Shown here piece after piece: positions 11,441 to 22,744 of a DNA stretch of 64,000 nucleotides. The stretch is taken from assembly GCA_022495005.1 (NCBI GenBank), contig JAGYXB010001055.1, positions 1 through 64,000 of the forward strand. The letters run 5' to 3'. This stretch comes from Rhyacophila brunnea. Lineage: Eukaryota > Arthropoda > Insecta > Trichoptera > Rhyacophilidae. Under the pieces are notes generated by a model that saw only the letters and a list, made by a program, of their open reading frames with translations, did no database searches and was not told the DNA's origin. Position 1 is the stretch's first letter. Each line of letters starts with the position of its first letter. Position numbers and translations under genes: made by a program.

Positions 11441-12240
11441 AGTGTATCCTGTAGTTACATCAATAATCACACATGAAAAAAGGTGATGCCAGAATATTTC
11501 ATTTAAACTTCTTAGTACTGTGCTAATGAATACCGTATTGTCCTGTCGCCAGATTTTTGTCAGTTCTTTAACAGAATTTGAAAGATAGCTTAAACAATGA
11601 ATTCTCACTTACAAGAGAAGAAGCGTTATGATACCGGATCGTAGTCAAATGCTCGTTAAAATTATGTAAAAAATAACCTTTGTTTGGTATGTAATTTTAC
11701 ATCATAGAACGGACATGGTTAATGCAGTTTTAAAAAATGACAATACTTTTTAAATGTTAAGTGTGTTTATTAATTATTTGTATTGATCCTATGATTCATT
11801 TTATTTAATAATATGCTTTAAAAATACTATATTTTGACTTATCATTGGTGACAACATTAACCACTACACAGTTTGGTCTAATGTTTTCAATAGTTTGGTA
11901 GAAACACTATAAAGGTACGTATATAGCACACATTAAAAGCAACCCTCTGCCATTACATTTTATGATTTTATATCTGTACTTGATATTCAGTGACAATTTT
12001 AGTTTGTCCAAGTTACTTTTAACAGTTAGACAGTTTCCCGGGAAGTCTGCAAGTAACTTGTTTCAAGTTCTAATCGGGTAAGGTAGACGTCCAAGAACCC
12101 GGTAAGTGTTTCAAACGAGGTGTGACGTCACATGTACATACTTGATAAATTTTGTTAGCTTAGAGTGCAGACATTACGTTTTACAATAATGTAGCAATAC
12201 CATACATTTCCTTTATACTTACAACGCTTCTTCTTTTCTG
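11441..12240. other. No gene seen
   Basis: AT-rich. Short minus-strand frames show no motif. Confidence 0.45.
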
Positions 12241-12309
12241 ATGGCGTCTTCTGTCGAATTTATTCGACCAAATTGCAATACTTCTTCCTACTCTGAACCA
12301 ATATTAAGA

Positions 12310-12540
12310 GATCACCAACGCATTTGGACATTAATAGTAGCGTTGTTAAGAGCATTAAATTTCTTTCTTTCTCGAAAGGGCGCAAATACATACCCTTGCT
12401 TGACTCCAGACGCGATTTCAAAGAGGCGAGACCTTGTCCAGGTGGCGCGATTTGACTCGTGCGCATCCCAGGTGCATGTGACATCATTATGCCGTCCACA
12501 TATAATAGCGAAAGTGGGATACGCTAATCCAGAGAATAGA
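12310..12540 (-). pseudogene. Reverse-transcriptase-like fragment
   Basis: A minus-strand frame (the 170-codon frame 12312-12824) contains FEIASGVKQGYVFAPF. This fits the reverse-transcriptase motif usually seen as SGV.QG.vl.P in non-LTR retrotransposons, with C changed to Y. The sequence on either side does not continue convincingly: no YADD box is visible and the downstream part runs into family H terminal sequence. It is a decayed RT piece at best, and a chance match to one motif cannot be excluded. Confidence 0.38.
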
Positions 12541-12548
12541 CTGCCGAA

Positions 12549-12570
12549 GACAGTCACAATAATTGTGACT
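12549..12570. repeat. Short perfect hairpin
   Basis: AGTCACAA and TTGTGACT are inverted about TAAT-type loop bases inside the RT-like fragment region. Possible insertion footprint or chance. Confidence 0.4.
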
Positions 12571-12639
12571 GCCTTCTCATAGTGCATGAAGCAGCAGTAG
12601 AGAGGTATATTTATCTCTTGATATTGCTGCTGAAACCCC

Positions 12640-12850
12640 GATATAAAGAAGTGAAGATTATAAAATTTACTGTTAATACTATCGATCGAAGGTACTTGAC
12701 GGATTTTGAATTTAAATTCTAATTGATTTAAGTTTTGTACTATTCCATTTGAGTCGTTTTTTGCGATCCGGGTTTCGCCTTTCGGCATCTTCAGGCGCTG
12801 TGTATACTCACCAAAGGCAAACACACACTGACAACGAACACTCTTAACTC
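12640..12850 (-). repeat. Retroelement terminal fragment (family H), minus copy
   Basis: Reading on the minus strand: AAGAGTGTTCGTTGTCAG, GTGAGTATACACAGCGCC, the hammerhead-like motif, AACGACTCAAATGGAATAG, then AATTTAAATTCAAAATCCG. The same order occurs inverted at 13095-13250, and the distal piece (ACTATCGATCGAAGGTAC.TGA.GG) recurs at 58078-58150. Repetition at several sites and the ribozyme-like core suggest the terminal repeat of a Penelope-like or related retroelement; this assignment is inference. Confidence 0.5.
12765..12794 (-). ncRNA. Hammerhead-ribozyme-like motif
   Basis: The minus strand reads CTGAAGA, then stem II GCC-GAAA-GGC, then GAAAC, a CCGG loop and ATC. This matches the hammerhead order CUGANGA / stem II / GAAA / short stem III / NUH. 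The A before the U of the NUH site mismatches the expected G, so stem III is weakened here. The sister copy at 13168 has the matching GGGTC but a damaged stem II. Flanking GAGT and ACTC could form an outer helix I. Activity is untested. Confidence 0.5.
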
Positions 12851-13094
12851 TAACTTATATAATAAAGCAATATAATAAAGTAAGTAAAAACTCCATTACC
12901 TACCTATCAAGTCAAGGGTTACAATAAAAGTATAACACACAAATTATGAACAGCTGAAGTGTTTGAAAAACCTCCTATCTTATTAATGATAATACACTCC
13001 ATAAGAATATTAAAATAAATCGTCAAAACCTAATAATACATCATTAGTATCTACTTAAAAATAAATACAATGGTCAATTCTAGGAACAATGGTA

Positions 13095-13250
13095 TCGTAT
13101 TAGAAATTAATAGAGTTAAGAGTGCTCGCTGTCAGTGTGTGTTTGCTTTTGTGAGTATACACAACGCCTGAAGATGTAAAAAATGGAAACCCGGGTCGCT
13201 AAAACGACTCAAATGGAATAGTACAAAACTTAAATCCATTAGAACATAAA
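13095..13250 (+). repeat. Retroelement terminal fragment (family H), plus copy
   Basis: Inverted partner of 12720-12850, from TTAAGAGTGCTCGCTGTCAG through TTTGTGAGTATACACAACGCC to AAACGACTCAAATGG and AATAGTACAAAACTTAAATC. The two copies face each other around about 250 bp of AT-rich DNA, giving an inverted arrangement. Confidence 0.6.
13168..13197 (+). ncRNA. Hammerhead-ribozyme-like motif
   Basis: CTGAAGA at 13168-13174, GAAAC at 13186-13190, CCGG loop and GTC at 13195-13197. Stem III pairs A-U and C-G and closes on a 4-nt loop; GC after GTC can pair with GC before CTGAAGA. Stem II (TGTAAAAAATG) has lost its pairing compared with the minus copy. The core order fits a type I hammerhead with a very short stem III, as described for Penelope-like elements. 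Confidence 0.5.
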
Positions 13251-13785
13251 ATATACATTTAATTATATTATGGTTATCTTTATTATGAGTAGGTACCTAC
13301 ATACATAGTATCTTTATTTTTCCCGCAGTGCTCTCGGAGCCATAGTTTTATTGAAATTTTAGCATTCATAAAGATTTTCGCTCGCGCTATTTTAGTCCGG
13401 CAATAAAAGATTAAATTTTGGACCATTTAAAAGCGTCACGTAATGTCTTAATTATAAAACGTGCTCAATTTTCAAATAAAAAGTCTTATTTAAGGAAATA
13501 ATTAAATTCTTTTATATTTGCTACCTGACTTCCAGTATCATTTCAATCAAAAAGTTTCATTGCTCCAATTAGAGCCTTTTAAAAGGCTTTATGAACACTC
13601 TACGTAAAAAAAATAGCAGTCAATTAAATATTATTATAATAATTCGCTTTTTCATATTTTCAGAGCGACAAAAATACTCATTACTGCTTTGATTGAAGAT
13701 ATTTTTCAAAGAAAAAATATTATAATAATAATAATAATATTATAGTGTTAAAAATGAATAGCATATTGTCATATATATAAAGTTA
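13251..13785. other. No gene seen
   Basis: AT-rich with an imperfect AATAATAAT run at about 13718-13742. Confidence 0.45.
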
Positions 13786-15646
13786 CTAGCTGACCTAGGC
13801 AAACGTTGTTCTGCCATATAAATTATTTCTAGTGAATATTTTGGTTGTTAAATAAAAAGTAACGAATGTATCGTAAGTGTGTGGGGATGGGATCTATGAC
13901 AGAAAGAGGAATATAGCACTGTAGACGATGACCGCCGATAAAAACAAAAAACATCAATCATTCATTTTCTCAATTAAAAATGAGTAATGATGTTCATAAT
14001 GAATGAATTACCTGTGACAGGATCTCGTTGTTTAATGTTTATGCAATATCCGTCTTGTCCCTTCCAGAAAAATTAGCGGATATTGGAGAGCGTCCTATGA
14101 ACGGTGTGTGTCAGCGATGAACTCCAGATTATTGTTTCTTCTTCGAATCACGATTTCTCGCGTCGATGTGCGGTCGCCAACCATGATTCCAGCAATGTCG
14201 TCAACAACAGTGGCATTGAATCGACGTATGTGCTCTCCAGCTGGTGTTTTATCAGGATTGATGACAATAGCGTGATTGTCACTTTGAAATTCATGCATGT
14301 GTGCTTTGAAGAATTTCAATAATTCATTGTGCTCATTCAACAGGGCGTCCAATTCGCTGACGATGCGCCTGGCATTAGGCGAATTGAAGTTATTGTAGCC
14401 GCAACGTGCATCCACATGATTGATGTCCTCACCGCCGCGCCCATGAAGTAGATTTGTAAAAATGTATGTGGTTCGTTTGGCATTAGCAGCAATGAGCCTA
14501 CTTTGTGGTATACTTGGCCTTTGATTTTGAACGTAGAATGGAATTGTTGACCATTTGCCGCAGCATTGTGAACTATTTCTGTTGCTCCGAACGAAGTCAT
14601 TTGGAAGCATGAATTGAATGTGCGAATGGACTTCAGGAACAGGTTTGAATCTGGAAGCTGTTCAATGGTTATGGTGGTATCTCAATTTCTGGTAGTTGCA
14701 CTTTACCTGATGCACAACACATCCCGGCTGACTCATGTTTGAATTTGAGCGCATGACAATGGGGACATTCTTTGTCCATAGCACCAATCAGCACTTTCGG
14801 ATGAGCGGAATATTCAATATCTGGCTCGTACTTAAATGCGAGACGAAGGAACGAAGCGGATGTAAATGTTCGATGTACTTGTTGGCGTTGTCGGTCATTT
14901 TCTGTGCGTGTGTTAACTACGAACCGGCGCGCTTCGCTCCGTTCCAATTGTCGTTGTTGATTTCGTTCAGCTCGTGCCTCTTGTGATTGAGATGCACGCA
15001 ATTGCGACATGCTCACACGCACGTTTTTGTTATCTTGTTGGATTTGTCTGTCTGCTCTTTCTGCTCTACTATTTCGCATGTTTGTTGCTTTATTCATTCG
15101 ACGGCCCAAATGGCCCCCCTTGCGTTTTGCTGTCATTTTTCACTGTAATACACGCACATAAAAATAGATAAATTAAAATAAATCATACAAAATTTTGCAC
15201 GCACTGCGTTGTGATATGCCGAATGAAATGTCAAAATGACGCGACGTTTCTCTTGAATTCTTCTCGGACGTAGTGCCATCTGTCATTCAACAACATAAAT
15301 AATTTCGTTCTGTTTGAAATACGAACGACGGTTAAATTTTTTCATACAAAAATAATAAAATCGCGATTAAAAAATGGGAGAATGGGGGTAGGAAAGTGAA
15401 AATTTGAGGTTATAGGAATTTTTTATGCCAAATAATAAAAAAAATACAAAAAAAAAATTGTCAAAAAAATAAAAGAAAATTTTTCTGGATAGAGATACCC
15501 TAATCATTTAGCGGTATGAAATATACTTGTTGACCTATTCTCATACCTAACAAATATACATAAAAAAATTCATAAAAACCGGTCGAGCCATTTCGGAGGA
15601 GTTCGACCACAAACATCGTGACACGAGATTTTTATATATATAGAGA
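13786..15646 (-). mobile_element. Helitron, internally deleted, both termini present
   Basis: On the minus strand the 5' end is at 15646 (TC, then TCTATATATATAAAAATC, CGTGTCACGATG, GTCGAACTCC), preceded by host A. The 3' end is at 13786 (CTAG, followed by host T), with a GGCAGAACAACGTTTGCC hairpin just inside. Insertion between A and T with a TC start and CTAG end is the Helitron signature. At 1.86 kb it keeps only the N-terminal part of the Rep/helicase gene, whereas autonomous Helitrons are several kilobases long. Confidence 0.85.
13990..15136 (-). pseudogene. Helitron Rep/helicase N-terminal region, broken
   Basis: The frame at 15136-14669 starts MTAKRKGGHLGRR, has an Arg/Gln-rich basic stretch, then a zinc-like ECPHC.AL..K.ES.G.CC motif ending in a PEIEIPP-type sequence typical of Helitron proteins. 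The Helitron-like N domain follows in two frames: CFQMTSFGATEI-type and FKIKGQVYHKVGSLL, then FLQIYFMG, then (shifted near 14480) ARRIVSELDALLNEHNELL, DKTPAGEHIRRFNATVVDDI and STREIVIRRRNN. After DTHRS a stop interrupts the expected DALQYPLIF, and a further shift leads to GQDGYCINIKQRDPVTG. The Rep HUH motif, helicase and everything downstream are missing, so the product cannot be functional. Confidence 0.85.
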
Positions 15647-16238
15647 TTGGGTTATTACAAATGCTTTGAAAACGGTAGCAGACATTGGTCAGCAAATAAT
15701 ACATAAAACCGATGAACGCCGCTCAGATGAGTACCTACGTGAGATAAAAAATAACCATTTAAATACAAAGATAAAAAAAATGGAAAGTATATTTAATGGT
15801 AGTGGGTGTATTTTTCAAATAATGTTTTTTCACTGGATTGTCCTAAGTAATAACGATCGCTGAATTGGTATGAATATTGTGAATTACATTGGTATTTGAG
15901 TGCATGGTGACTTTAGTCTTGGCTATCTGCTCTTGAGACATTCGCAGTCATAATAAATTCTTATATTTCGCATCCAAACTTATCACTCCCGATTAAGACC
16001 AGGTGTGGTGCGGGTGGATATGGTTTGGTGGGGTCACTATTCAATGTGTTAGAACATTATTGAAACATGGAATCTGCTAGACTGTATTTAAAAAATAGTC
16101 TATGAGTATATGTACCTATGTATATATAGGTACTGTATAATATAAAAAAGTAGATAGTATTCATATATTATGTACTATATTTTTTTAAGTATATTTTTTT
16201 ATTGAATTGATCTTAGCGGCAAACAAATGAAGAAAAAA
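15647..16238. other. No gene seen
   Basis: AT-rich; an 81-codon frame at 15618-15863 begins inside the Helitron end and shows no motif. Confidence 0.45.
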
Positions 16239-16709
16239 ATAATTACAAGATAAAAAGAACTTTTTATATACAACGTTTTTAAATTTTCTGTTGAATCATA
16301 TAAACTTGACTTGACTAGCTTAAACGATCAAAAAATTTTGTACTTGATAGAAATAATACTGAAATTTCATTTTGACATTCATATTGATTTCCATAGTAAC
16401 GCACGTATATATTAATAATTTAGTTGCTAGGACTCCAGACCCCTAGCAACCAATAATATTGAATTGGATTACGTATTTCTTCCGAAATAACTTTTCATAC
16501 AAAACAGAATTAACTGAAAATGAATTCAATTCTACTTAAAGATGGCTAAAAGTATTAAAAAAATGCATTGGCATCGTGTTCTGATATATTCTAAAAGTTT
16601 CAAACGTCTAGCTAGTCGGGAAGTTAGTAAAAAATCGATTGCAGGATTTGTTCTGGACAAAGTACCACCGGATAAATAAGAATACGAGCTAAGAAAAACG
16701 TTGTAAAAT
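16239..16709 (-). mobile_element. TTACAA-ended element (family A), copy 2
   Basis: Reverse orientation: begins ATTACAAGATAAAAAGAAC and ends GAAAAACGTTGTAA. It shares the CACGTATATATTAATAATTT, CTAGCAACCAATAATA and GGCATCGTGTTCTGATATA blocks with the other copies. Flanking bases do not show a clean duplication. Confidence 0.62.
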
Positions 16710-18510
16710 AAAATATAAAATAGTAAACAAGACAAAGTGGGTATATAAATTAAAGACATCTGGCAAAATGAAATAGATATTATAATTCGATAAGAATGAT
16801 TATTAAATAAGTTGTAAAAAAGTACAAATTTTATATTGCCATCCCAATTAGAATCACCAATAGCAGGCTAGTTCTGCACCTTTGCAGAACAAGCAACTGA
16901 TGCTCCCAATTTCTAAGATATTTATCAGGGACACATCAGTCAATACTATCAAGAATAGCAGAGTTCTCATTTACACCACGTACCTATAAATCGAAAAAAA
17001 TACGTGGCTTAATATTGATATCTTCTAGCATTTAAACTACAAAGAAAGCCAGTTAGATAAAGCCACCGATTGTATCCATATAACCTGAAATATAAGAAAG
17101 GTCTCAAAAATAATATTGAGCTACAATGTCTTCAACATCTTTACTCTGTACGATAGAATATCGTCCAATTTGTATTGTATTCCGCATACAACTGAGAACT
17201 CTTGCAGAGTTCACTCAATATGTGTGGAGATAATGTATTCCCGTATGCAGTTTCACGAGAAATGTTTAAAATATATCCTAAGTAAACACAATCCCTTTGT
17301 GAATTTTGCTGTTTCGGTGCTTATCTGATACATTTTACGCTCATTCTTATGCGTTTTCTCGCCTTTGTTTCGGAGTGGAGTTTCGTGATGCAATCTTTAC
17401 AGCTCTCAAGATGTACTGGGATATTGGGAACGACGCATTCCAAAATTCAGTTTCATCTAACATTACAATATACCTACAGACTATGAAATACACATATGTC
17501 TTGCATCCCACTTGTAAAAAATAATTAAGCTATACTATAAACATAATAATATAAAAGTTCATTCACCCATGTACTACAAGCACTATAATCCAATGTGGGT
17601 TATGGTCGCCTCTAGGAAACGTCTCCATTACCCTTTGTCTTCCGCAAGCTCCGTCTATTGCCTTAGCCTTATTGATGCTTATCTTTCTACACACCTCCAA
17701 CCACTCTCATTTTCCCATATAGTCAATTAAATAGAAGCCTCATAGTTGGTTATATATCTATTATCTTCTATCTTTAACAAAAGGCCTTCCTAATGGAATA
17801 TATAATATAAGTACTGACATAAAATGATAAATTTAAAATGATTTAAGGTTCCAAGCAAACTTTCATAAACATAATTTTACCTTTCCATTTTAAAGGTTTC
17901 TTCGTTTTTTTTGTATATTATAAGTATCGTCAAAAAAAGGATGTCGGGCATTATTATTATTTTAAATAATATAGTCTATCTACCAACAATTGAATTATTG
18001 ATAGTTCACATTCTAAAAAATATTATTTTAATCTAGGTCTCCAGGAAAATAAAATGCTTTCCACACAGAAAGATTTAAAAGAAAAATTATAGACTTCATA
18101 CTTTGAAAACACCCCAGATATAATATACCTACTAGAAAAATCTTTGATATAGAATACAATGCCTGACGGGACTCGAACAGGCATCTACTGGATTCGCGTC
18201 AATTTTGGTAAATTTAATGCTTTAATTAAGAACCTAGGTATATCCATTAATCTGTTTTATTTAATACAAAAATAACTTTAAATACAAATGGTAAATAATA
18301 TTAGGTATGTATTTACTAAATACTAAAACCTTAGAAAACGTTTGAAAACCAGTAATGTTGGTAACACGGAAATAATTATCAAGCCAAGTGAAAACTAATT
18401 TTAGTGTAATTAAATAAAAAAGACTTTACTTATAATAAACCTGTAACAATTAATTACCTCTGTTAGTTGTTTATAAACAGGGTACATTTTTTTCAAATTG
18501 ATATGGTAAA
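16710..18510. other. No gene seen
   Basis: Two overlapping plus-strand frames (17116-17328, 17306-17524) show no motif. A perfect 8-bp hairpin (GTTCTGCA-CCTT-TGCAGAAC) lies at 16871-16890. At about 18160-18200 TGCCTGACGGGACTCGAAC could be a decayed tRNA-like B box read in reverse, but no box A accompanies it. Confidence 0.4.
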
Positions 18511-18720
18511 TTACCCACGACCACGATGACTGAGCGGCAACGTTTTGTATTATGTTATGAGTCCCAGGTTCGAATTCTGGGTCTGGAAAATTCACATATT
18601 GTTTTCGCAATGTGTTTTGATTTAGAGCACATGGTTAATATCCATTTCTCTTAATAACAAAAATCTGTTAATACAACCTTCAATCTGTGGACCCCATATG
18701 GTCCTCGTAGGATCGAACAC
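18511..18720 (+). repeat. tRNA-headed SINE (family C), copy 2
   Basis: GATGACTGAGCGGCAACG (box A) and CCAGGTTCGAATTCTGGG (B box) are well kept. The body continues TCTGGAAAATTCACATATTG and ends CTGTGGACCCCATATGG, TCCTCGTAGGATCG. This is the same tail as the minus-strand copies at 27883 and 59087 (CTGTGGAGGCCCATA, TTAGGATCGGACATGG), so this copy is nearly full length. Confidence 0.7.
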
Positions 18721-19633
18721 GATGATGTAATGTAGGTGTCATATGTTATTTCTAAAAGTATCATATTATTGACTATTATTACATAGTGGAGAATAATATA
18801 TCTACTAATCACTATTTGTGAAGAATGGTTGTTAGCCATTCATTCAACCCACTGTGTCAGTGCTGAATCAAATATAGATAGAAAAATATATATGAACTGT
18901 TACAGACGTAGGTACCTACCGTTTAGATACGCGTTCTCTGCCACAACTATTCTAAATAACAAAAGTATTGTGTATAATTATTAATATAACAAGTAAAAAT
19001 TTCAACTCTCATAAATATATACAAAAAAAAAATGATCAAAGTCAAGTAATTTCAAGGAAATCAAAGAAAATAATATAACATTTTTATCTTATTATTTTGT
19101 CACGAAAATCACGTAATGAAATTTAAATTGTAATGATCAAAAATATACAAAGCCAAATAAATTATTTCTTCATCGTCGCATATTCTGACTGTAATGAATA
19201 CATACATATTATATTTTTTAATTAAAGAGCATTTTCGATATAAAAAAGTTCAAATCATGGCTTCTCATTTTAAATCAATCAATAATAAAATACAGCAGTT
19301 TACCAGACCTTCCCATTCACTTTAAAAATATATTATACATATTATCGTTTATATAATATTTCAATAGAGTAAAATTTGGAATATAATATACCTACTTACA
19401 ATATTATTATTGATAAGCGGTTGATTCTCTGTGAGGTTACAATACATTTGTGATGTTGCCAAAGTCTCGGTGTTTCTATAATTATTCCAATGAAAATATT
19501 ACACTATTGTAATTAGGGTATACTATTATGGCATGTTGTAGTGTTAAAACAAAAAACAAAAAAACTCGACTTCGCGATTCACAATTTATACATAAATCAA
19601 AAATGTACAGATAACGTCATTGTTAAGGCTATA
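18721..19633. other. No gene seen
   Basis: AT-rich, with no ends, boxes or coding signals. Confidence 0.45.
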
Positions 19634-19985
19634 CTTCAGCTGAGACATGGTCTAAAAAGATCGTGACTAGGCGATGCGCGGATTGTGAAAATGACGCGAG
19701 CCGAACGAAGTATAATTTGTCATAAAAATTCAACATGCGTCCTTTTAATGTTATGTTTATTGTGATATTCTTAATAATAATAGTATATTCATTGACATGT
19801 TTTCTTTTTCAAGTACATGCGGAACGTTTTTAGTCATTTTTACACGATTTAAGAATATATTCCTCCGACGCCATCACAAAACAAATTGACGTGCTCATAC
19901 CTCGACTGTCAGTCTCCGATTGGCGACGACTGCAAAATTTCGTTCCACCTACTGTTGAAAATTATTTGCCGTTTCACTTATGTAT
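19634..19985 (+). repeat. Dispersed repeat family J, copy 2
   Basis: Same order as 7588-7938: GGTCTAAAAAGATCG, GGCGATGCGCGGATTGTG, AATGACGCGAGCCGAACGAA, CGCCATCACAAAACAAATTG, GTTGAAAATTATTTGCCG. The copies differ at many positions and carry small indels, so both are old. Confidence 0.6.
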
Positions 19986-21888
19986 GCTCTTTTAAAAAGT
20001 AAGTATACATAACTTAGTAACATATTTAATATAACTTCGTTATAATCCATTAATATGCTTTTATTGTACCAATGAAAAAGGCATATCTAAATCACCCTAT
20101 ACCCGGTCTGTTTTTGAATGCATTCGCTTATGGAACGAATGCTTTTGTGTTATTCAAGTTTGGTTCCCGTTATCGAAACTTGTCGAAAGTTTACCAAAGT
20201 AAACTAACGTAGAGGTTTCTTGAAGCAGCTTTCCTTTGAAGAAACTAACAGCTATTTGTTTTTAAAACGAACCAATGATGATTTGTTTTCGAATCAAGAT
20301 TTTTCCATCCTTCTATAAAAGTAAGTTGTTTCTTTGATGTTAAAAGACTTACTGAATTATTGATATAACAGTAGGTGTATACAAAAAACATTTATCTTTA
20401 GTAAAAAGGCTTTGAGCTGCTAACCATAGAGAATTTTTTGTACATAATTATTAAAACGTATTTTCGTTACAACAACGGTATATTTGTACCCAATTATTTT
20501 GACATTTCTCACATTTAAAATAATTTTCATTGTGACACTTTATGGCACAGGATTATGAATATCTACCAGAAAATAATAATATACTATGATGTAGGTTATT
20601 AAATGAATAAACACGTTATAAAACAACAATTTTACTTGTTAATCCACGTTTTTGTTGCAAGCAATCAAAAAACTCACGACAGGTATCGCCGTCAGCCGTT
20701 TTCATACAAAACATGAGTAGGTACTGTCAGGTTTTACATGGCGTCTATCATAAAAAAACATACACACATTGGACTTGGATCTCGTTCATATATTTTATTT
20801 CATTTATCTTAGACAATAAAAGTTTGTCTGTCACATTGGAACACTTAAAAGCTATGATAAATGGCACAATAAAGAAAATGTTTTATTGTGTATTTTTTAA
20901 TATTGTATTGGCGTAAATAAAACTATATTACCCACTAAATATTTGAATAAGTGTTTAATTAGAATTATAATGAAAGATGTTGTAGAAATCCTACGTATAT
21001 ATAGATGGAGCATAAGCATATTGTGAAAGTGAAGCAAAAAAGGAACTCTCGTCTACTGATTAGGTTAGCTACATTTGGCTTCTTATTGCAAGTTTATTTG
21101 CATATAACTTCACACTTCTAATACAACATTTATTTACTAATTTGCAGGGCGTATGAAAAGACAATCCATAATGATGAATATATAAACAGTCAATAATACA
21201 ATTTTGTTATCTATAAAAATTCTATAAAATCGTATATAACTGCACGAAAGTAAGTAAAAAAATATAAAAATAACACATATCCAAAAGTTACAGTCATTGC
21301 TTGCATTATGAAATCATGAATGCCAATTTAGTGATGTTAATATATGTCCAGTTTGCTAACTTAACCATGCTTTGTTCATTCTGTAAATGCTTTCAAGTGT
21401 CATTATATAAATATTGCAAAAAAATAAAATTTAGCGAACACTGAAAAAAAAACAATCGCATTCTAAGTCACTCCAAAAGCTACCACATAATATTGCAACG
21501 TATCCGTTAGAAATCTCTGGCGCTTGTGAGCTTCCACTTAAATTAGGCTTTGCCGTAGTGAGCTTTCGAATCGAGCCTGGAAGGTGTTTGATTTATAACT
21601 TGGATACGATATCAATAGGCAATTTTCTCTCAACAAGTTGGCGCTAGTCCAGAGATAACCAATATAATTTGAAGCGCTCAGAAATGATAGGGAATATTAC
21701 TTCAATTTTTGTGATTTCATCACAAACACGCCAATATTATAATTATATACATTTTCTATAACAATCAACGCCAGACAGCGGCGGTGTTTTTTGACGCAAA
21801 TTACGCAATGCATAAAAAAGGAGGCCTCGAGTGTATCAAAGAGATACATTATAATACATATAATATATTAGGCATGTTGGCAGTAAAG
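19986..21888. other. No gene seen
   Basis: AT-rich. A 67-codon frame at 20713-20916 has hydrophobic composition but no start context or motif. The 80-codon frame starting at 21784 runs into the foldback element and is not credible. Confidence 0.4.
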
Positions 21889-21891
21889 TTA

Positions 21892-22232
21892 GGCCCGATT
21901 CAGACGGGACACCGGTGTCGCGCTCGATATAATATAGGAGGCATTTGTATTCGAATAAATGGGTCTTTGTATTATGTTTATGAACGCCTCAAAGCTAATG
22001 AGTCAACGCATAATTTTGCTTTATAAATTAGAATATAAAACTGGCTGCGGTAATAAAAACAAGTGTATCGGCGGCTTGCGAATATAGCGGCCGACGGAAA
22101 AGTGTACCGGACACGCGTTGACTCATTAGCTCTGGAGCATTCATAAACATAATACAAAGGCCCTTTTATTCGAATACAAAGACCTCCTATATTATATCAA
22201 GCACAACATCGGTGTCCCGTCTGAAACGGGCC
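21892..22232. mobile_element. Foldback MITE family E, copy 1 (341 bp, TTA TSD)
   Basis: Ends GGCCCGATTCAGACGGGACA ... TGTCCCGTCTGAAACGGGCC, flanked by TTA on both sides (21889-21891, 22233-22235). Inverted similarity continues far inward (TATAATATAGGAGGC against CTCCTATATTATA; ACGCCTCAAAGCTAATGAG against CATTAGCTCTGGAGC), so most of the element can fold back. A 3-bp TTA/TAA duplication fits the PIF/Harbinger class; no transposase to confirm. Confidence 0.88.
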
Positions 22233-22392
22233 TTAGAGTTTGTGATTTTTCTATATTTTTTTATCGCACGGCCTCAGAATTAGTCGGTGCGTCGGGTATC
22301 CATATCCAACCCGCTTCTGGGCCCGGTTTTGTTTATGATTTTTATGACTTTATGATTTTGTTTTGGTAAATACCTACCTGTTTTATTATTCA

Positions 22393-22428
22393 GTTGAAAA
22401 TGTCCCTTTGAGACGGACGAAACCGGTC
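22393..22428 (+). ncRNA. Weak hammerhead-like motif
   Basis: TTGAAAATG, then a 4-bp stem GTCC ... GGAC, then GAAACCGGTC. Stem II and GAAA/GGTC fit a hammerhead, but the CTGANGA box is degenerate and the stem III loop would be only 2 nt. Possibly a decayed terminal fragment of a retroelement. Confidence 0.25.
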
Positions 22429-22639
22429 CAAATTAATTAAATAAAAAAGTGGAAGAAGTACAAAAAAAATTTGCGTTTTATTAAATTAATCAATAATAAT
22501 AAAATTGGCTGTAATAATCACAATAACTTTTTAATTCAACTGCAGATAGGCATCGTGTTTTAAAAGATTAGTAGTAATTACATAATTAAATATTTCATTA
22601 AAAGTACTACTACCACTCCTTTACTCTAGTGTATATACG

Positions 22640-22744
22640 GCGGAGCTACGGGATGCTGAACTGACATGGAACGATGCAAGAAGACTGGCGAGCGACAGGG
22701 ATATGCTCCAACTAAGGGTCGGATATGGCCGACGAAGAAGATAA
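22640..22744 (+). pseudogene. LINE C-terminal fragment
   Basis: The frame reads AELRDAELTWNDARRLASDR, DMLQLRVGYGRRRR, stop. W..A..LA.DR is the usual end of non-LTR retrotransposon proteins, here followed by an Arg-rich tail and a GAAGAAGA 3' end. No RT domain lies upstream, so only the 3' end was copied or survived. It is similar to 8054-8125. Confidence 0.6.

Noticed and set aside
12241..12582. 113-codon plus-strand frame
   Set aside because: Lies opposite the RT-like minus frame and shows no motif of its own.
16871..16890. Hairpin as a terminator or miRNA precursor
   Set aside because: Only 8 bp of stem with a 4-nt loop; too short for a miRNA precursor and rho-type terminators do not apply to this genome.
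22393..22428. Confident hammerhead ribozyme
   Set aside because: The CTGANGA box is degenerate and stem III would close on two nucleotides; kept only as a weak motif.
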